In this document: positions 1 through 8,944 of the stretch, piece by piece
Layout of the letters: each line of letters begins with the position of its first letter
Position numbering within the stretch: the first letter of the stretch is position 1
NCBI GenBank assembly: GCA_028724885.1
Contig: JAQYTJ010000021.1
Coordinates: forward strand, 26,008-90,007
Reading direction: 5' to 3'
DNA: 64,000 nt
DNA from: Bacteroidales bacterium
Lineage (GTDB): Bacteria; Bacteroidota; Bacteroidia; Bacteroidales; UBA932
Program-made: the position numbers and the translations under genes
Notes under the pieces: generated by a model
Told to the model about the DNA's origin: nothing
Seen by the model: the letters and a program-made list of their open reading frames with translations, nothing else
Databases searched by the model: none

Positions 1-551
1 CTGAAACTGCCTGCTGCTGTCCCAATTGCTTCCCCAATCGCAGTGCCTTGAACAGGAACAGACTCCGTGGAAATGGAATTCAGGAACATTTTGGCGCTAA
101 CGTAATCTGTCGTGATAGGCAGCTGCACGAAGGAACTGCCAGCGAAAATGATCAAGCCGATTCTGTCCCCACTCAATTTGTCAGCGATTCTTGAGATAGC
201 GAGTTTTGCCCGTTCCAGTCTGTTCGGTGAATAATCCTTAGCAAGCATGGAATTAGAGACATCCAGAGCAATCATGATTTCAGCACCCTGAGACTTGTGT
301 TCCTTGAGCTTTGCACCTATCTGCGGCCTGGAAAGCCCTATGACGAAGAAGAAGAACGCCAGAGAATACAGCACGCACCTTACCCAGGACTTTGCCTTCG
401 ACCAAGATGGCATCAGCTCCTTCACGAGAGCTTCATCACCGAACTTGCGGATACGCCTCTTGCGAACCGCCATTCTTACGATCTGGAACACGAAGAAAAG
501 TGGGATCAGCAGCAGAAGCCACAGGAATTGATAATTTGCGAATATGATCAC
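1..551 (-). CDS. batB: BatB-like von Willebrand A membrane protein, 3' end outside the window
   Basis: N-terminal 183 residues of a BatB-type aerotolerance protein; the rest lies left of base 1. The start is a GTG whose bases overlap the TGA of batA (GTGA), which implies translational coupling. Two membrane segments lie near residues 8-25 and 57-74. A VWA domain follows, with the metal-ion-dependent adhesion site DVSNS at about 97-101 and a TDY element further on. Family knowledge: Bat proteins are membrane-anchored VWA proteins made with MoxR ATPases and linked to stress and oxygen tolerance in Bacteroides; their biochemical action is unsettled. It is the last visible gene of the cluster that starts with moxR at 4507. 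Called BatB rather than a second BatA because of its position. Confidence 0.85.
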   Translation of the reverse strand, partial: MIIFANYQFLWLLLLIPLFFVFQIVRMAVRKRRIRKFGDEALVKELMPSWSKAKSWVRCVLYSLAFFFFVIGLSRPQIGAKLKEHKSQGAEIMIALDVSNSMLAKDYSPNRLERAKLAISRIADKLSGDRIGLIIFAGSSFVQLPITTDYVSAKMFLNSISTESVPVQGTAIGEAIGTAAGSF

Positions 552-1534
552 GGCAGCCTCCTGATTACAAAGACGTTCAAAAAAAGCTCAAGCATTAGGC
601 ATATGAGGGCAGCGACTGCATAGCCCAAGAACAGTTCTTTATACACAGGGAAACTGTCAATCGTGGTGCGAGTCTTCTCCATCTTGCCTATCTCTGAATA
701 TATTGCAGCGAGTTTGGTGTTATCGGTAGCCCTGAAATACCTCCCGCCAGTTTCATTCGCTATATTGGTGAGCAGCTGCTCATCAATTTCCACCTTAACT
801 TTCTGAATGTCGACACCCCATGGAGTCATCACAGGATAAGGAGCCTCTCCGTTCGCCCCGACGCCTATGGTATAAACTCTGATGCCATAGGTCTTCGCAA
901 TGTCAGCAGCAGTCTCTGGGGCTATCTCTCCGCTGTTATTCACGCCATCGGTCAGCAAAATTATCACACGGCTTTTTGCGTCAGAGTCTTTCAGCCTCGC
1001 GACAGCCGTCGCAAGGCCGTTACCAATTGCAGTCCCATCCTCGAGAAGATTTGTGCTGACTTCTTTCATCAGATTGATTAGAGTAGCTCTGTCGGTAGTG
1101 AGCGGACACTGGGTGTAGCTTTCGCCTGCGAACACAACTATTCCCATTCGGTCTGAAGGCCTCTGGGCGATGAACTCGATGGCGATATCCTTGGCGGCGG
1201 AAATCCTGTCTGGAGTGAAATCCCTCGCTAGCATACTCGTAGACACATCCATGGTGAGCATTATGTCTATGCCCTCAGACTGCACCTTGTCCAATTTCGT
1301 GGATGAACGAGGTCGAGCGATAGCGATTATTATCAGAGACAAAGCAGCAATTCTTAAAACGAACGGTAGATGCCTGATTATATTAAGAACTGTGTTTTTC
1401 TCCTGCTTCCATGGAATGGCATTCGAGACTCGTAAATGCGGACTTCGTCCCTTAATCTCCATGTAAACATAATGAACAATCAGCAGGAGAGGAAGGATAA
1501 GCAGCCAGAGCACTGTGGGATATTCAAAGTACAT
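548..1534 (-). CDS. batA: BatA, von Willebrand A domain membrane protein
   Basis: 328 residues, normal for BatA. Membrane segments lie near 8-24, 58-73 and 305-324, so the VWA domain faces the periplasm or lies between membrane anchors. The MIDAS is intact: DVSTS at 96-100, a TT pair near 146-147 and TDG at 195-197. The start overlaps the preceding gene by 11 bases and the stop overlaps batB by 4, so the cluster is clearly one transcript. Family role: part of the MoxR-DUF58-Bat system; metal-dependent protein-protein contacts in the envelope are inferred from the VWA fold. Confidence 0.92.
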   Translation of the reverse strand: MYFEYPTVLWLLILPLLLIVHYVYMEIKGRSPHLRVSNAIPWKQEKNTVLNIIRHLPFVLRIAALSLIIIAIARPRSSTKLDKVQSEGIDIMLTMDVSTSMLARDFTPDRISAAKDIAIEFIAQRPSDRMGIVVFAGESYTQCPLTTDRATLINLMKEVSTNLLEDGTAIGNGLATAVARLKDSDAKSRVIILLTDGVNNSGEIAPETAADIAKTYGIRVYTIGVGANGEAPYPVMTPWGVDIQKVKVEIDEQLLTNIANETGGRYFRATDNTKLAAIYSEIGKMEKTRTTIDSFPVYKELFLGYAVAALICLMLELFLNVFVIRRLP

Positions 1535-2612
1535 TGTTCACCCCTCCTTTCTCCTTATTCCCGTTCATATTTGCCGCCTTTTCCTCCTTAGCTTTAGCTT
1601 CCTCATCCAGCTGCTCCTGGTAAGTCGTGGTGACGAACCTTACTGCAAGTGGCAATGCCTTTGAATTTTCATCATCAGAGGCCATAGCCTTTGCGAATTT
1701 CACGTAGTCGGCAGTCTCAAAAAGATTTTTCATCTCTGACTGCAAGTCGGCAGGGATGTCGGTAGACTTCAAATCCCGGAACAGTTCGCCAGAGGTCATC
1801 TCCATGGCATCTATGCTGTAGCGAGAGGAAATATATTCACGAAGAGCATCAGTGATGCCCGAATAGAATATTTTCTGCTTTTCAGGCACCCAATACTGGT
1901 CTCCCCTGTAATGGTCGAGCTTTCTAAGGGCAATCACGTGAGCCGGCTCTTTGATCGCAGGCTTCTCCGACTCTTTCTTCTTCCTAGAAAGGAGAGCCCA
2001 TATTAATATTCCGATGATCGCAATGCCCCATATTCCTAAAACATAAGGCAATATCTCGGCAAACGTCAGTGGGTATTTTATCTGTCCCTTTATGTCGTGG
2101 ATTTTATAAGTGGTGGTGTCCACTGGCATTGTCTTCACGTCTATGGTCTGAGGAGCATAAATCAGCGTGTCAATTCTGTCGGAACCTGTAACTGTCCTCA
2201 CGACGGAAAGCGGAAGAAGCTCATGTTTTCCCTCATCAAAAGATGTGATTATAATGGACACATCTATGTCGAATGCCTTTTTCTCGTTCTTTCCACCGTA
2301 AACTTTAACTGTGTCGGCCAGCCAAGGACTAAGAACCTCAACGCTGTCCATGAACCCCTTGGATAAATCAGGGAGAGCCAGCTGAGTGCCCTCAGCAACT
2401 TTTTTCATGTGGAAGCCGTACCTAAGCTGATCCGCTATGAGTATGGAATCCCTTTTCTGAAGCTGTTCCAAGAAAGAATCATCCGAGCGAATGACCATTC
2501 CCTTCGACTTCGGAGCGCCCACCACAGCTTCTGAATCAGGAGCCTGCCCCTGAGCGAAAAGCCCAAAAACAGAAAACAAGATGATGAATATTCCGACTGC
2601 TATTTTCTTCAT
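1524..2612 (-). CDS. Membrane protein of the MoxR/Bat cluster with signal peptide and one internal membrane helix
   Basis: 362 residues. An N-terminal signal peptide (about 1-20, ending before QGQAP) is followed by an extracytoplasmic beta-rich part to about residue 185, a membrane helix at about 188-209 ending in a basic RKKK stretch, and a charged cytoplasmic tail of about 150 residues. The tail carries a helical region (residues about 225-320) like the one commonly found in DUF4381/BatD-related proteins of these clusters. The last residues are Lys/Glu/Asn rich. The position between DUF58 (2 bases away) and batA (11-base overlap) is the usual place for this gene in Bacteroidales. I do not know its biochemical role; a scaffold linking MoxR/DUF58 to BatA/B is an inference. 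Confidence 0.7.
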   Translation of the reverse strand: MKKIAVGIFIILFSVFGLFAQGQAPDSEAVVGAPKSKGMVIRSDDSFLEQLQKRDSILIADQLRYGFHMKKVAEGTQLALPDLSKGFMDSVEVLSPWLADTVKVYGGKNEKKAFDIDVSIIITSFDEGKHELLPLSVVRTVTGSDRIDTLIYAPQTIDVKTMPVDTTTYKIHDIKGQIKYPLTFAEILPYVLGIWGIAIIGILIWALLSRKKKESEKPAIKEPAHVIALRKLDHYRGDQYWVPEKQKIFYSGITDALREYISSRYSIDAMEMTSGELFRDLKSTDIPADLQSEMKNLFETADYVKFAKAMASDDENSKALPLAVRFVTTTYQEQLDEEAKAKEEKAANMNGNKEKGGVNNVL

Positions 2613-2614
2613 TT

Positions 2615-3508
2615 CTATCTCCTCCCGAAAAACGTCATCAACCCTTTCACATAGTCCTGATTCGTAGCTATGTCCACGGAGTCTATCTGATACTTATTAA
2701 ACAGCTTCCTCTCTCTTTCATCGACCGTTTGGAACCATTTCGAAAAACCGGCCCTCACCCTCCTGCTAGAAGTGTTCACGAGCGCAGACTCTCCGGTCTC
2801 AGAATCCTTAATATTGACTACGCCCATTGAAGGAATAGTCTGCTCCCTAGGATCATGAACCTTTATGACGGACACATCGTGCCTGTTTCTCGCAATCTTC
2901 AACGCCTCCTCGTAACGAGGAGTTCCGTTCCTGTCCACGTCCAGCATGTCGGAAAGCACGAAAGCCGTACATTTTTTCTTAATTCCATTGGTCAGGAATC
3001 GCAGAGCCTCGCTTATGTCGGTGCCGTCTGACTCTGGTTTCAGTTCGATTATTTCCCTGATTATGTGCAGCAGATGGCTTCGGCCTTTCTTTGGCGGAAT
3101 GAATTCCTCAATCTTGTCGCTGAAGAACAATGCGCCCACCTTATCGTTATTGATTATGGCAGAAAAACTTAGTACTGCAGCAATCTCGGCTATCAGATCT
3201 TTCTTAGTCATCTCGGCAGTCCCGAATAGCCCCGAACGGCTGATGTCGATTAGCAGAACCACGGTCATTTCTCTTTCCTCCTCGTAGACCTTGACGTAAG
3301 GAGACCTAAGGCGGGCGGTCACGTTCCAATCCATGGAACGAGGATCGTCGCCGTACTGGTACTCGCGAACTTCGCTGAAAGCCATTCCACGACCTTTGAA
3401 GGCGCTATGATACTCGCCTGCGAAAATCTGGTGCGACAGAGCCCTGGTACGAATCTCTATCTTCCTGACTTTGCGTAAAAGATCATTTGCTGAGGAATTC
3501 TCTGGCAT
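2615..3508 (-). CDS. DUF58 (VWA-like) protein
   Basis: 297 residues, no membrane segment. The family hallmark GDDPRSMDWNVTAR lies at about 53-66, followed by a VWA-like core with LLIDISRS at about 85-92. DUF58 proteins occur almost always beside MoxR AAA ATPases and are thought to be their partners or adaptors. Here it lies 6 bases after moxR and 2 bases before the next gene. The MIDAS (DISRS) has the D-x-S-x-S pattern, so metal binding is plausible. Confidence 0.9.
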   Translation of the reverse strand: MPENSSANDLLRKVRKIEIRTRALSHQIFAGEYHSAFKGRGMAFSEVREYQYGDDPRSMDWNVTARLRSPYVKVYEEEREMTVVLLIDISRSGLFGTAEMTKKDLIAEIAAVLSFSAIINNDKVGALFFSDKIEEFIPPKKGRSHLLHIIREIIELKPESDGTDISEALRFLTNGIKKKCTAFVLSDMLDVDRNGTPRYEEALKIARNRHDVSVIKVHDPREQTIPSMGVVNIKDSETGESALVNTSSRRVRAGFSKWFQTVDERERKLFNKYQIDSVDIATNQDYVKGLMTFFGRR

Positions 3509-3514
3509 ATTCGT

Positions 3515-4507
3515 TTACGGCACTATCACCGCGTTTATAACTTTTGCTATGATGTCTTCCGTAGTGACATTCTCTGCTTCTGCCTCGTAGGTCAGGCCAA
3601 TCCTATGGCGAAGAACCTCGTTGCAGACAGCTCTGACATCTTCCGGAATCACGTAGCCCCTTCTCTTGATGAAGGCATAGGCTTTCGCAGCCTTAGCCAA
3701 AGAAATGCTGGCGCGTGGAGAGCAGCCGAAGGAAATAAGGTCCTTAAGGTCTCGCAGGCCATAATCCTGAGGCATCCTGGTTGCATAAACTATGTCGACT
3801 ATGTACCTTTCTATTTTTTCATCCATATAAACTTCCCTCACTACCTCTCGCGCCCTGATTATGTCTTCCGGTTTCACGACCGGATTCGCATGAGGGAACG
3901 CACCGGAATTATTCATCCTGATTATTTCTTTCTCTTCCTCCTTATTAGGGTAACCGACTACGACCTTCAGCATGAAACGATCGACCTGAGCCTCCGGCAG
4001 TGGGTACGTGCCTTCCTGCTCGATAGGGTTCTGGGTAGCCATAACGAGGAAAGGCTCCGGAAGCTTGAATGTCTGGTCGCCGATGGTAACCTGCCTCTCC
4101 TGCATTGCCTCGAGAAGGGCGCTCTGTACCTTTGCCGGGCTTCTGTTGATTTCGTCTGCCAGCACGAAATTGGCGAAAACCGGTCCCTTATGCACCTCAA
4201 AGCTTTCATTCTTCTGGGAATATATCATGGTGCCTATCAAATCCGCAGGCAGCAGATCCGGAGTGAACTGAATCCGACTGAACTTAGCATCTATGGCCTG
4301 AGACAATGTGCTGATCGCCAATGTTTTCGCCAGCCCCGGAACACCTTCAAGCAAAATGTGTCCGTTAGCCAGCAATCCGATCAGCAGATTTTCCACGAGA
4401 GCTTTCTGTCCGACGATAACCTTACCCATTTCCATGGTCAGCATGTCGACGAAAGCGCTCTCCTGCTGAATCCTGTCGTTCAGTTCTTTGATGTTAACGC
4501 TTTCCAT
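3515..4507 (-). CDS. moxR: MoxR-family AAA+ ATPase
   Basis: 330 residues, typical length. Walker A GVPGLAKT at 55-62, Walker B VLADEI at about 115-120, and sensor-1 ATQNP. MoxR ATPases act as chaperone-like remodelers for VWA-domain partners. It is the first gene of the cluster and is divergent from truA. The start ATG at 4507 follows an AT-rich leader without an obvious Shine-Dalgarno, as is usual in this phylum. Confidence 0.95.
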   Translation of the reverse strand: MESVNIKELNDRIQQESAFVDMLTMEMGKVIVGQKALVENLLIGLLANGHILLEGVPGLAKTLAISTLSQAIDAKFSRIQFTPDLLPADLIGTMIYSQKNESFEVHKGPVFANFVLADEINRSPAKVQSALLEAMQERQVTIGDQTFKLPEPFLVMATQNPIEQEGTYPLPEAQVDRFMLKVVVGYPNKEEEKEIIRMNNSGAFPHANPVVKPEDIIRAREVVREVYMDEKIERYIVDIVYATRMPQDYGLRDLKDLISFGCSPRASISLAKAAKAYAFIKRRGYVIPEDVRAVCNEVLRHRIGLTYEAEAENVTTEDIIAKVINAVIVP

Positions 4508-4523
4508 ATATCATAAATTTTAA

Positions 4524-4531
4524 TATTTTTG
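4524..4531 (+). promoter_or_regulatory. -7 box TAnnTTTG upstream of truA
   Basis: TATTTTTG matches the Bacteroidota consensus TAnnTTTG exactly and lies 22 bases before the truA ATG in the short divergent gap with moxR. No convincing -33 TTTG was found at the usual spacing. Confidence 0.6.
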
Positions 4532-4553
4532 CAACTGCATAATCTTCATTTCA

Positions 4554-5324
4554 ATGCGATACAAGGTCATTCTATCTTACGATGGCTCTTCCTTCTCCGG
4601 CTGGCAGGCTCAGCCAGGTACGCCAACCATTCAAGAGTGCCTGCAAAAATCCTTATCGACACTCTTGAACGAAAGCATAATCGTCACCGGAGCTGGCAGG
4701 ACTGACGCGAAGGTGAACGCAATCATTTACGTGGCTCATTTCGACAGCCTTTCCGACAACCTTGACGCAAATCTCCTAGCCTACAAATTAAATGCCATAT
4801 TACCGCAAGAAATCAAGGTTCACGGCGTCTCAGAGGCCGATTCCGGATTCCATGCAAGGTTTGACGCTGTGGAACGGGAATACAAATATTTCCTGCATAG
4901 AAAGAAAGATCCCTTCATTAGAAAGTATTCATGGTTCTGCGGCTATGGGCTGGATGTCGGAAAGATGAATGAGGCCGCCTCGAAGCTTCTCGGCAAGCAC
5001 GATTTCAAATGCTTTCAGAAGATAGGCTCGGACAACAAAACCTCTATATGTACGGTGACGAAGGCAAAATGGGAAAGCTATTCTCCAAGCCATGTCAGGA
5101 TAATGGGCTACCCTGCCGAGGATGGTGACTACCTTATGTTCACGATCAAGGCCGACCGGTTCTTAAGGAATATGGTGAGGGCCGTGGTCGGGACGCTAAT
5201 TGACGTAGGCCGCGGCAAACAGGACGCACAATGGATTGACGAGCTTCTACAAGGCGGAACTCGTTCCGATGCAGGCGAATCCGTCCCCGGCCACGCTCTT
5301 TTTCTATGCAGAATAAAATATTAA
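4554..5324 (+). CDS. truA: tRNA pseudouridine(38-40) synthase TruA
   Basis: 256 residues, normal for TruA. It isomerises U38-U40 in the tRNA anticodon arm. The catalytic motif GAGRTDA is present, with nucleophile Asp51. The two usually conserved positions after it differ (GRTDAKVNA rather than GRTDAGVHA), a small departure in the active-site loop. FSGWQ near 14-18 and the C-terminal RNMVRAVVGTLIDVG block are standard. It is monocistronic or first in its unit, with its own -7 box at 4524. Confidence 0.95.
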   Translation: MRYKVILSYDGSSFSGWQAQPGTPTIQECLQKSLSTLLNESIIVTGAGRTDAKVNAIIYVAHFDSLSDNLDANLLAYKLNAILPQEIKVHGVSEADSGFHARFDAVEREYKYFLHRKKDPFIRKYSWFCGYGLDVGKMNEAASKLLGKHDFKCFQKIGSDNKTSICTVTKAKWESYSPSHVRIMGYPAEDGDYLMFTIKADRFLRNMVRAVVGTLIDVGRGKQDAQWIDELLQGGTRSDAGESVPGHALFLCRIKY

Positions 5325-5335
5325 TAAAAATTTCG

Positions 5336-5343
5336 TATTTTTG
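5336..5343 (+). promoter_or_regulatory. -7 box TAnnTTTG upstream of the exbB-exbD-tonB operon
   Basis: TATTTTTG, an exact match to the consensus, 68 bases before the ATG of the ExbB/TolQ gene and just after the truA stop. No clear -33 element. Confidence 0.6.
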
Positions 5344-5411
5344 CACCGTTTCGGCGTGAAATATGCACGACTGCGCCGTGGATTAGAAATTAAAAAACGT
5401 ACGTAATAATT

Positions 5412-6176
5412 ATGTTGTTCCAATTACTACAGGCCACCGGCCTGGATATGGCCGCAGCCGATGCCGCCGATTCTCTTTCCAATGCGGTAGCCCCCGCGGT
5501 CGGGGCAGCTTCAGAAGTTGTTCCTCAGCAAGTTGAGCAATCATTTTCTTTGATTCAGATGGCGGCCAAAGGAGGTTGGCTGATGCTGGTTCTCCTAGCT
5601 CTCTCAATCATAGCCATCTACATATTCGGCAAGAAATGGTGGCTTTTGCACAAAGCGACGCAAATAGACAAGAACTTCATGAGGGACATAAGGGATTATA
5701 TTCATGAAGGTAAAATCAAGTCAGCCATTTCCCTTTGTGACAAATTCGATTCACCAGTCGCACGCTTAATCGAAAAGGGTATAGAAAGGCTCGGAAGGCC
5801 GCTTTCAGACATTCAGACGGCCGTCGAGAACACCGGAAACGTGGAGATAGCAAGGCTTGAGAAGGGACTGCCTACCCTCGCCACCATAGCGGGAGGTTCT
5901 CCTATGATAGGATTCCTCGGCACCGTGCTAGGAATGGTTCAGGCTTTCTTTAATATGTCCAATGCTGGCAACAACGTTGACATCTCTCTGCTTTCCAGTG
6001 GCATTTACACCGCTATGATCACGACCGTGGGCGGCCTTATCGTCGGCATCCTGGCTTATTTCGGATACAACTACCTGACTGCCAGGATTTCGGACGTGAT
6101 GCTTAAGATGGAAAGCGCTACGATTGATTTCATGGATCTTCTGCATGAGCCAGCAGACAACGAGGAGGAGAAGTAG
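5412..6176 (+). CDS. exbB: ExbB/TolQ/MotA-family proton channel subunit
   Basis: 254 residues. After a roughly 50-residue Ala/Val-rich leader come three membrane segments (about 55-72, 155-180 and 195-217) and the conserved cytoplasmic region with ENTGNVEIARLEKGL. The GFLGTVLGMVQAF block in the second helix is the family signature. With ExbD it forms the inner-membrane motor that converts proton flux to force on a TonB/TolA partner. It lies 2 bases before exbD. Whether this set energises outer-membrane transport or Tol-type envelope constriction cannot be told from sequence alone. Confidence 0.9.
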   Translation: MLFQLLQATGLDMAAADAADSLSNAVAPAVGAASEVVPQQVEQSFSLIQMAAKGGWLMLVLLALSIIAIYIFGKKWWLLHKATQIDKNFMRDIRDYIHEGKIKSAISLCDKFDSPVARLIEKGIERLGRPLSDIQTAVENTGNVEIARLEKGLPTLATIAGGSPMIGFLGTVLGMVQAFFNMSNAGNNVDISLLSSGIYTAMITTVGGLIVGILAYFGYNYLTARISDVMLKMESATIDFMDLLHEPADNEEEK

Positions 6177-6178
6177 AA

Positions 6179-6586
6179 ATGTTCAAAAGATCCACAAAGG
6201 TGCTGGCAGACACGGCGATGTCTTCGATGACTGACCTCGTGTTCCTGCTGCTCATCTTTTTCCTGATCACCTCCACGCTCGTAAATCCGAATGCGATAAA
6301 GCTGCTGTTGCCAAAGAGCACAGGACAAGTTTCCGCAAAGCCGGCCATGACCGTGTCCATTAAAGATTGGGGGAACGACACCTACACATACCACCTTAAC
6401 GGCAACGAGACTCCGACCCCGTTTGTCGACCTTGAAGACGGCATCGTCTCCATGCTTCAGGACCAGGATGACCCGACTTTCTCGATTTACGCCGATGAAA
6501 GCGTTCCCATCAAAGAAGTTGTCGCGGTGATGAATATTGCTAAACGGAACCATTACAAAGTAATACTGGCCACGCAGCCGGAATGA
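6179..6586 (+). CDS. exbD: ExbD/TolR-family motor subunit
   Basis: 135 residues with one membrane helix (about 19-34), starting at SSMTDLVFLLLIFFLI. Asp19 is the conserved proton-carrying residue of ExbD/TolR. The periplasmic domain follows. The stop overlaps the start of the next gene by 4 bases. It works with the upstream ExbB homologue as the stator/rotor pair. Confidence 0.9.
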   Translation: MFKRSTKVLADTAMSSMTDLVFLLLIFFLITSTLVNPNAIKLLLPKSTGQVSAKPAMTVSIKDWGNDTYTYHLNGNETPTPFVDLEDGIVSMLQDQDDPTFSIYADESVPIKEVVAVMNIAKRNHYKVILATQPE

Positions 6587-7353
6587 TGAAACCTTACCTT
6601 AGAGAAAGAGAAAAAGAGTCGAAGGTCTCGACCGTGACGGGGATAGTGCTCACTATCGCCGTTCACGTCTTGGCTTGCATGCTCTTCGTGTTCTCTGGGC
6701 TTAAATACATATACCCTCCGCCACAGGAGCAGACTTTCGTAATAGATTTCGAAGAGGAAGAACAGCCTGTCAAGCGTCAGACTTTAGGAAGACAGCCTCA
6801 GGCTGAAGAAGTCGACCGCACAAAACCGATAGAACTTATTCAGAGAAGCGAGTCTCCGACAGTCTCGCAAAAAGAAAACAAGACGGCCATCGCTAAACCC
6901 GACGAGCATGGTGACGTAGAAGTACCTGCACCTAAGGAAGAAATAAACCAGAATGCGCTATTTCCAGGCATGAGCAAGAAGGATTCGTCCCTCGCCCATC
7001 ACGGAGCAGAAAAGAGCAGCGACGCTTATAAAGCCGGCCACCCGAAGGGCAACACAGCTGTTGGGAAAGCCGAAGGCGCTCCAAATGCCCATCTGAAAGG
7101 GCGTTCCACTCTCGGAGCACTTCCAAAGCCAACATATTCAGTTCAAAACGAAGGAATCGTAGTTGTAGACATTTGGGTGGACAACTATGGAAACGTACAA
7201 AAAGCTATAGCTGGCGGGCAAGGGACTACCGTTACCGATAAGTCTCTATGGGCAGCTGCGAGAGCCGCTGCCATGAAAGCGCATTTTAATCAGAGCATGG
7301 ATGCACCAGCCTTACAGCAAGGAACTATAACATATATTTTTAAACTCAAGTAA
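6583..7353 (+). CDS. tonB: TonB-like energy transducer
   Basis: 256 residues. A basic N-terminus is followed by a single membrane helix (about 20-42), an acidic then Pro/Lys/Glu-rich periplasmic linker, and a C-terminal domain (about 185-256, LPKPTYSVQNEGIVVVDIWV onward) of the TonB_C/TolA_C type. A 4-base overlap with exbD shows cotranslation. It delivers motor force to outer-membrane partners. TolA-like use is the alternative; the GxVVVxIxVD pattern favours TonB. Confidence 0.82.
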   Translation: MMKPYLREREKESKVSTVTGIVLTIAVHVLACMLFVFSGLKYIYPPPQEQTFVIDFEEEEQPVKRQTLGRQPQAEEVDRTKPIELIQRSESPTVSQKENKTAIAKPDEHGDVEVPAPKEEINQNALFPGMSKKDSSLAHHGAEKSSDAYKAGHPKGNTAVGKAEGAPNAHLKGRSTLGALPKPTYSVQNEGIVVVDIWVDNYGNVQKAIAGGQGTTVTDKSLWAAARAAAMKAHFNQSMDAPALQQGTITYIFKLK

Positions 7354-7405
7354 TTATCATTTATTTATTCACACTTGGCGTGAGCCAAATCCATTCACAA
7401 ACATC

Positions 7406-8944
7406 ATGGAAGAAATCATTAATGAAAACAACAAAAGCCAGGAGCGTAGGGATTATGCGTCTGGCGAGCAGGCCCAGGCGGGCTATTCTTCAGAAGGAAG
7501 AAAACTAAGGCATAGAAGAAAAGTAACTGCCGAGAAAGTCTCGGATCAAGCTATGGAATCTTCACGCGAGTCACATGGAAATTACGGCGAAAGGCGTCCT
7601 GCCTACGGGGAAAGACGCTCAAGCTACGGAGAAAGACGTTCAAGCTACGGGGAAAGACGCTCCAACTATGGAGATGACCACTCTGGCTATCACAGCAGCC
7701 GTCCCAGCTACAATAGAGACGACCACTATGGTCAGCACAGGAGCTATGGAAACAACCGCAGTTATGGCGACCAATCTGCACCTCGCAGAAGCTACGGCCC
7801 TAGACAAGATGACGGTTACGAAGGAGGAAGCCAAAGGTATGGGAATCGTCCTAGCTACTCTTCGAATCGTCCTAGCTACTCTTCGAACCGCCCTAGCTAT
7901 GGTCAGAGGCGCAGCTACGGAGATAATTCTCGCAGCTACGAAGACAACGGCTACTCAAGAAGGCCATCAGCTGATGGCGAGAACGGAGAGAGAAGGCAAT
8001 ATGTCAGGAAGCCATATTCCCAGAACAGGGGCTACGGCTCCAGCTGGTCTGGGAACCGATACCAGAGATCAGGAAGGCCAGCCGGAAGAAGGCCGGGCAG
8101 CCGAAATGAGGCTTACTTCACGGCTACCGATGAGGCTGGCATCAATCAGATGCTCTCTACTAAGCCTCAGATTTCCGAGAATGCTGAATTATCAGATAAC
8201 GACATAGTAAAGACTCCTATCAAAGAGGAAATCCGTCTGAACAAGTACATAGCGAATTCAGGAATATGCTCTCGTAGAGAGGCTGATAACTTCATTCAGG
8301 CAGGCGTAGTAACAGTCAACGGAGAAGTCGTCACTGAGCTTGGAACGAAGGTCAACGTACTGAAAGACGAGATTAAATTCAACGGCGAGCCGCTGAAAGG
8401 CGAACCGAAAGTCTATATCGTGATGAACAAGCCGAAAGGCTTTGTTACAAGCGCAAGCGATCCTCACGCAGAAAAGACAGTCATTGACCTGCTGAGAGGT
8501 TGCAAGACTCGCGTGTTCCCAGTAGGGCGCCTAGATAAAAACACAACTGGCGTGCTGATGTTCACCAACGACGGAGAAATAGCCGAACAGCTTACTCATC
8601 CGCAGTACAATAAGAAGAAGATTTATCAGGTCATCCTTGACAAGCCTCTCGAAGATGCCGACAAGGACAAAATATTAGGCGAAGGCGTAGACTTAAGCGA
8701 TGGCAACGTAAAGGCAGATGAGCTTGAATATATCGATGCAGATGACCACAGAAGGCTCGGAATAGAAATCCACTCCGGAAAGAACCGCATCGTCCGCAGA
8801 ATATTCGAAACTCTCGGCTACGAAGTTAAAGCTCTGGACAGGGTCTATTTCGCAGGCTTAACGAAGAAAGGCTTGAAGAAAGGCGAGTGGAGATACCTTA
8901 GCGAGGGCGAAGTGAACATATTGAAGATGGGCGCTTATGTCTAA
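7406..8944 (+). CDS. Large-subunit-type rRNA pseudouridine synthase (RsuA/RluB family) with Arg/Tyr-rich disordered N-terminus
   Basis: 512 residues, about twice the family length. Residues 1-230 are low complexity, rich in Tyr, Gly, Arg, Ser and Asn, with YGERRS and NRPSYSS repeats; residues about 270-330 form an S4 RNA-binding domain (RLNKYIANSGICSRREAD); the rest is the pseudouridine synthase domain with GRLDKNTTGV and catalytic Asp377. It modifies a uridine in rRNA; RluB-like 23S is the more likely target but the site is not readable from sequence. The stop overlaps era by 8 bases. Long basic heads of this kind occur on S4 pseudouridine synthases of other Bacteroidota; RNA binding or condensation by the head is inferred. 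Confidence 0.88.
   Translation: MEEIINENNKSQERRDYASGEQAQAGYSSEGRKLRHRRKVTAEKVSDQAMESSRESHGNYGERRPAYGERRSSYGERRSSYGERRSNYGDDHSGYHSSRPSYNRDDHYGQHRSYGNNRSYGDQSAPRRSYGPRQDDGYEGGSQRYGNRPSYSSNRPSYSSNRPSYGQRRSYGDNSRSYEDNGYSRRPSADGENGERRQYVRKPYSQNRGYGSSWSGNRYQRSGRPAGRRPGSRNEAYFTATDEAGINQMLSTKPQISENAELSDNDIVKTPIKEEIRLNKYIANSGICSRREADNFIQAGVVTVNGEVVTELGTKVNVLKDEIKFNGEPLKGEPKVYIVMNKPKGFVTSASDPHAEKTVIDLLRGCKTRVFPVGRLDKNTTGVLMFTNDGEIAEQLTHPQYNKKKIYQVILDKPLEDADKDKILGEGVDLSDGNVKADELEYIDADDHRRLGIEIHSGKNRIVRRIFETLGYEVKALDRVYFAGLTKKGLKKGEWRYLSEGEVNILKMGAYV
7583..7666 (+). repeat. Four 21-bp tandem repeats encoding YGERR(S/P)(S/A/N)
   Basis: Units begin at 7583, 7604, 7625 and 7646, each starting tacgg or similar and differing by few bases. 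They lie in the disordered head of the pseudouridine synthase gene and keep the reading frame, so copy number can change the protein length without a frameshift. Confidence 0.85.
7844..7900 (+). repeat. 21-bp tandem repeats encoding NRPSYSS
   Basis: Two identical 21-bp units (7844-7864 and 7865-7885) and a third, diverged unit from 7886. They are in frame, in the same disordered head, with a different unit sequence from the array at 7583. Confidence 0.85.

Noticed and set aside
3605..4516. 303-codon open frame on the plus strand
   Set aside because: Antisense to moxR; its translation has no domain, and the moxR frame has all AAA+ motifs.
7583..7900. Tandem repeats considered as a CRISPR array
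   Set aside because: Units are contiguous 21-bp coding repeats with no spacers, in frame within a gene.
7575..8207. 210-codon frame inside the pseudouridine synthase gene
   Set aside because: Product of the repetitive head read in another frame; Thr/Ala/Met-rich and without a known fold.
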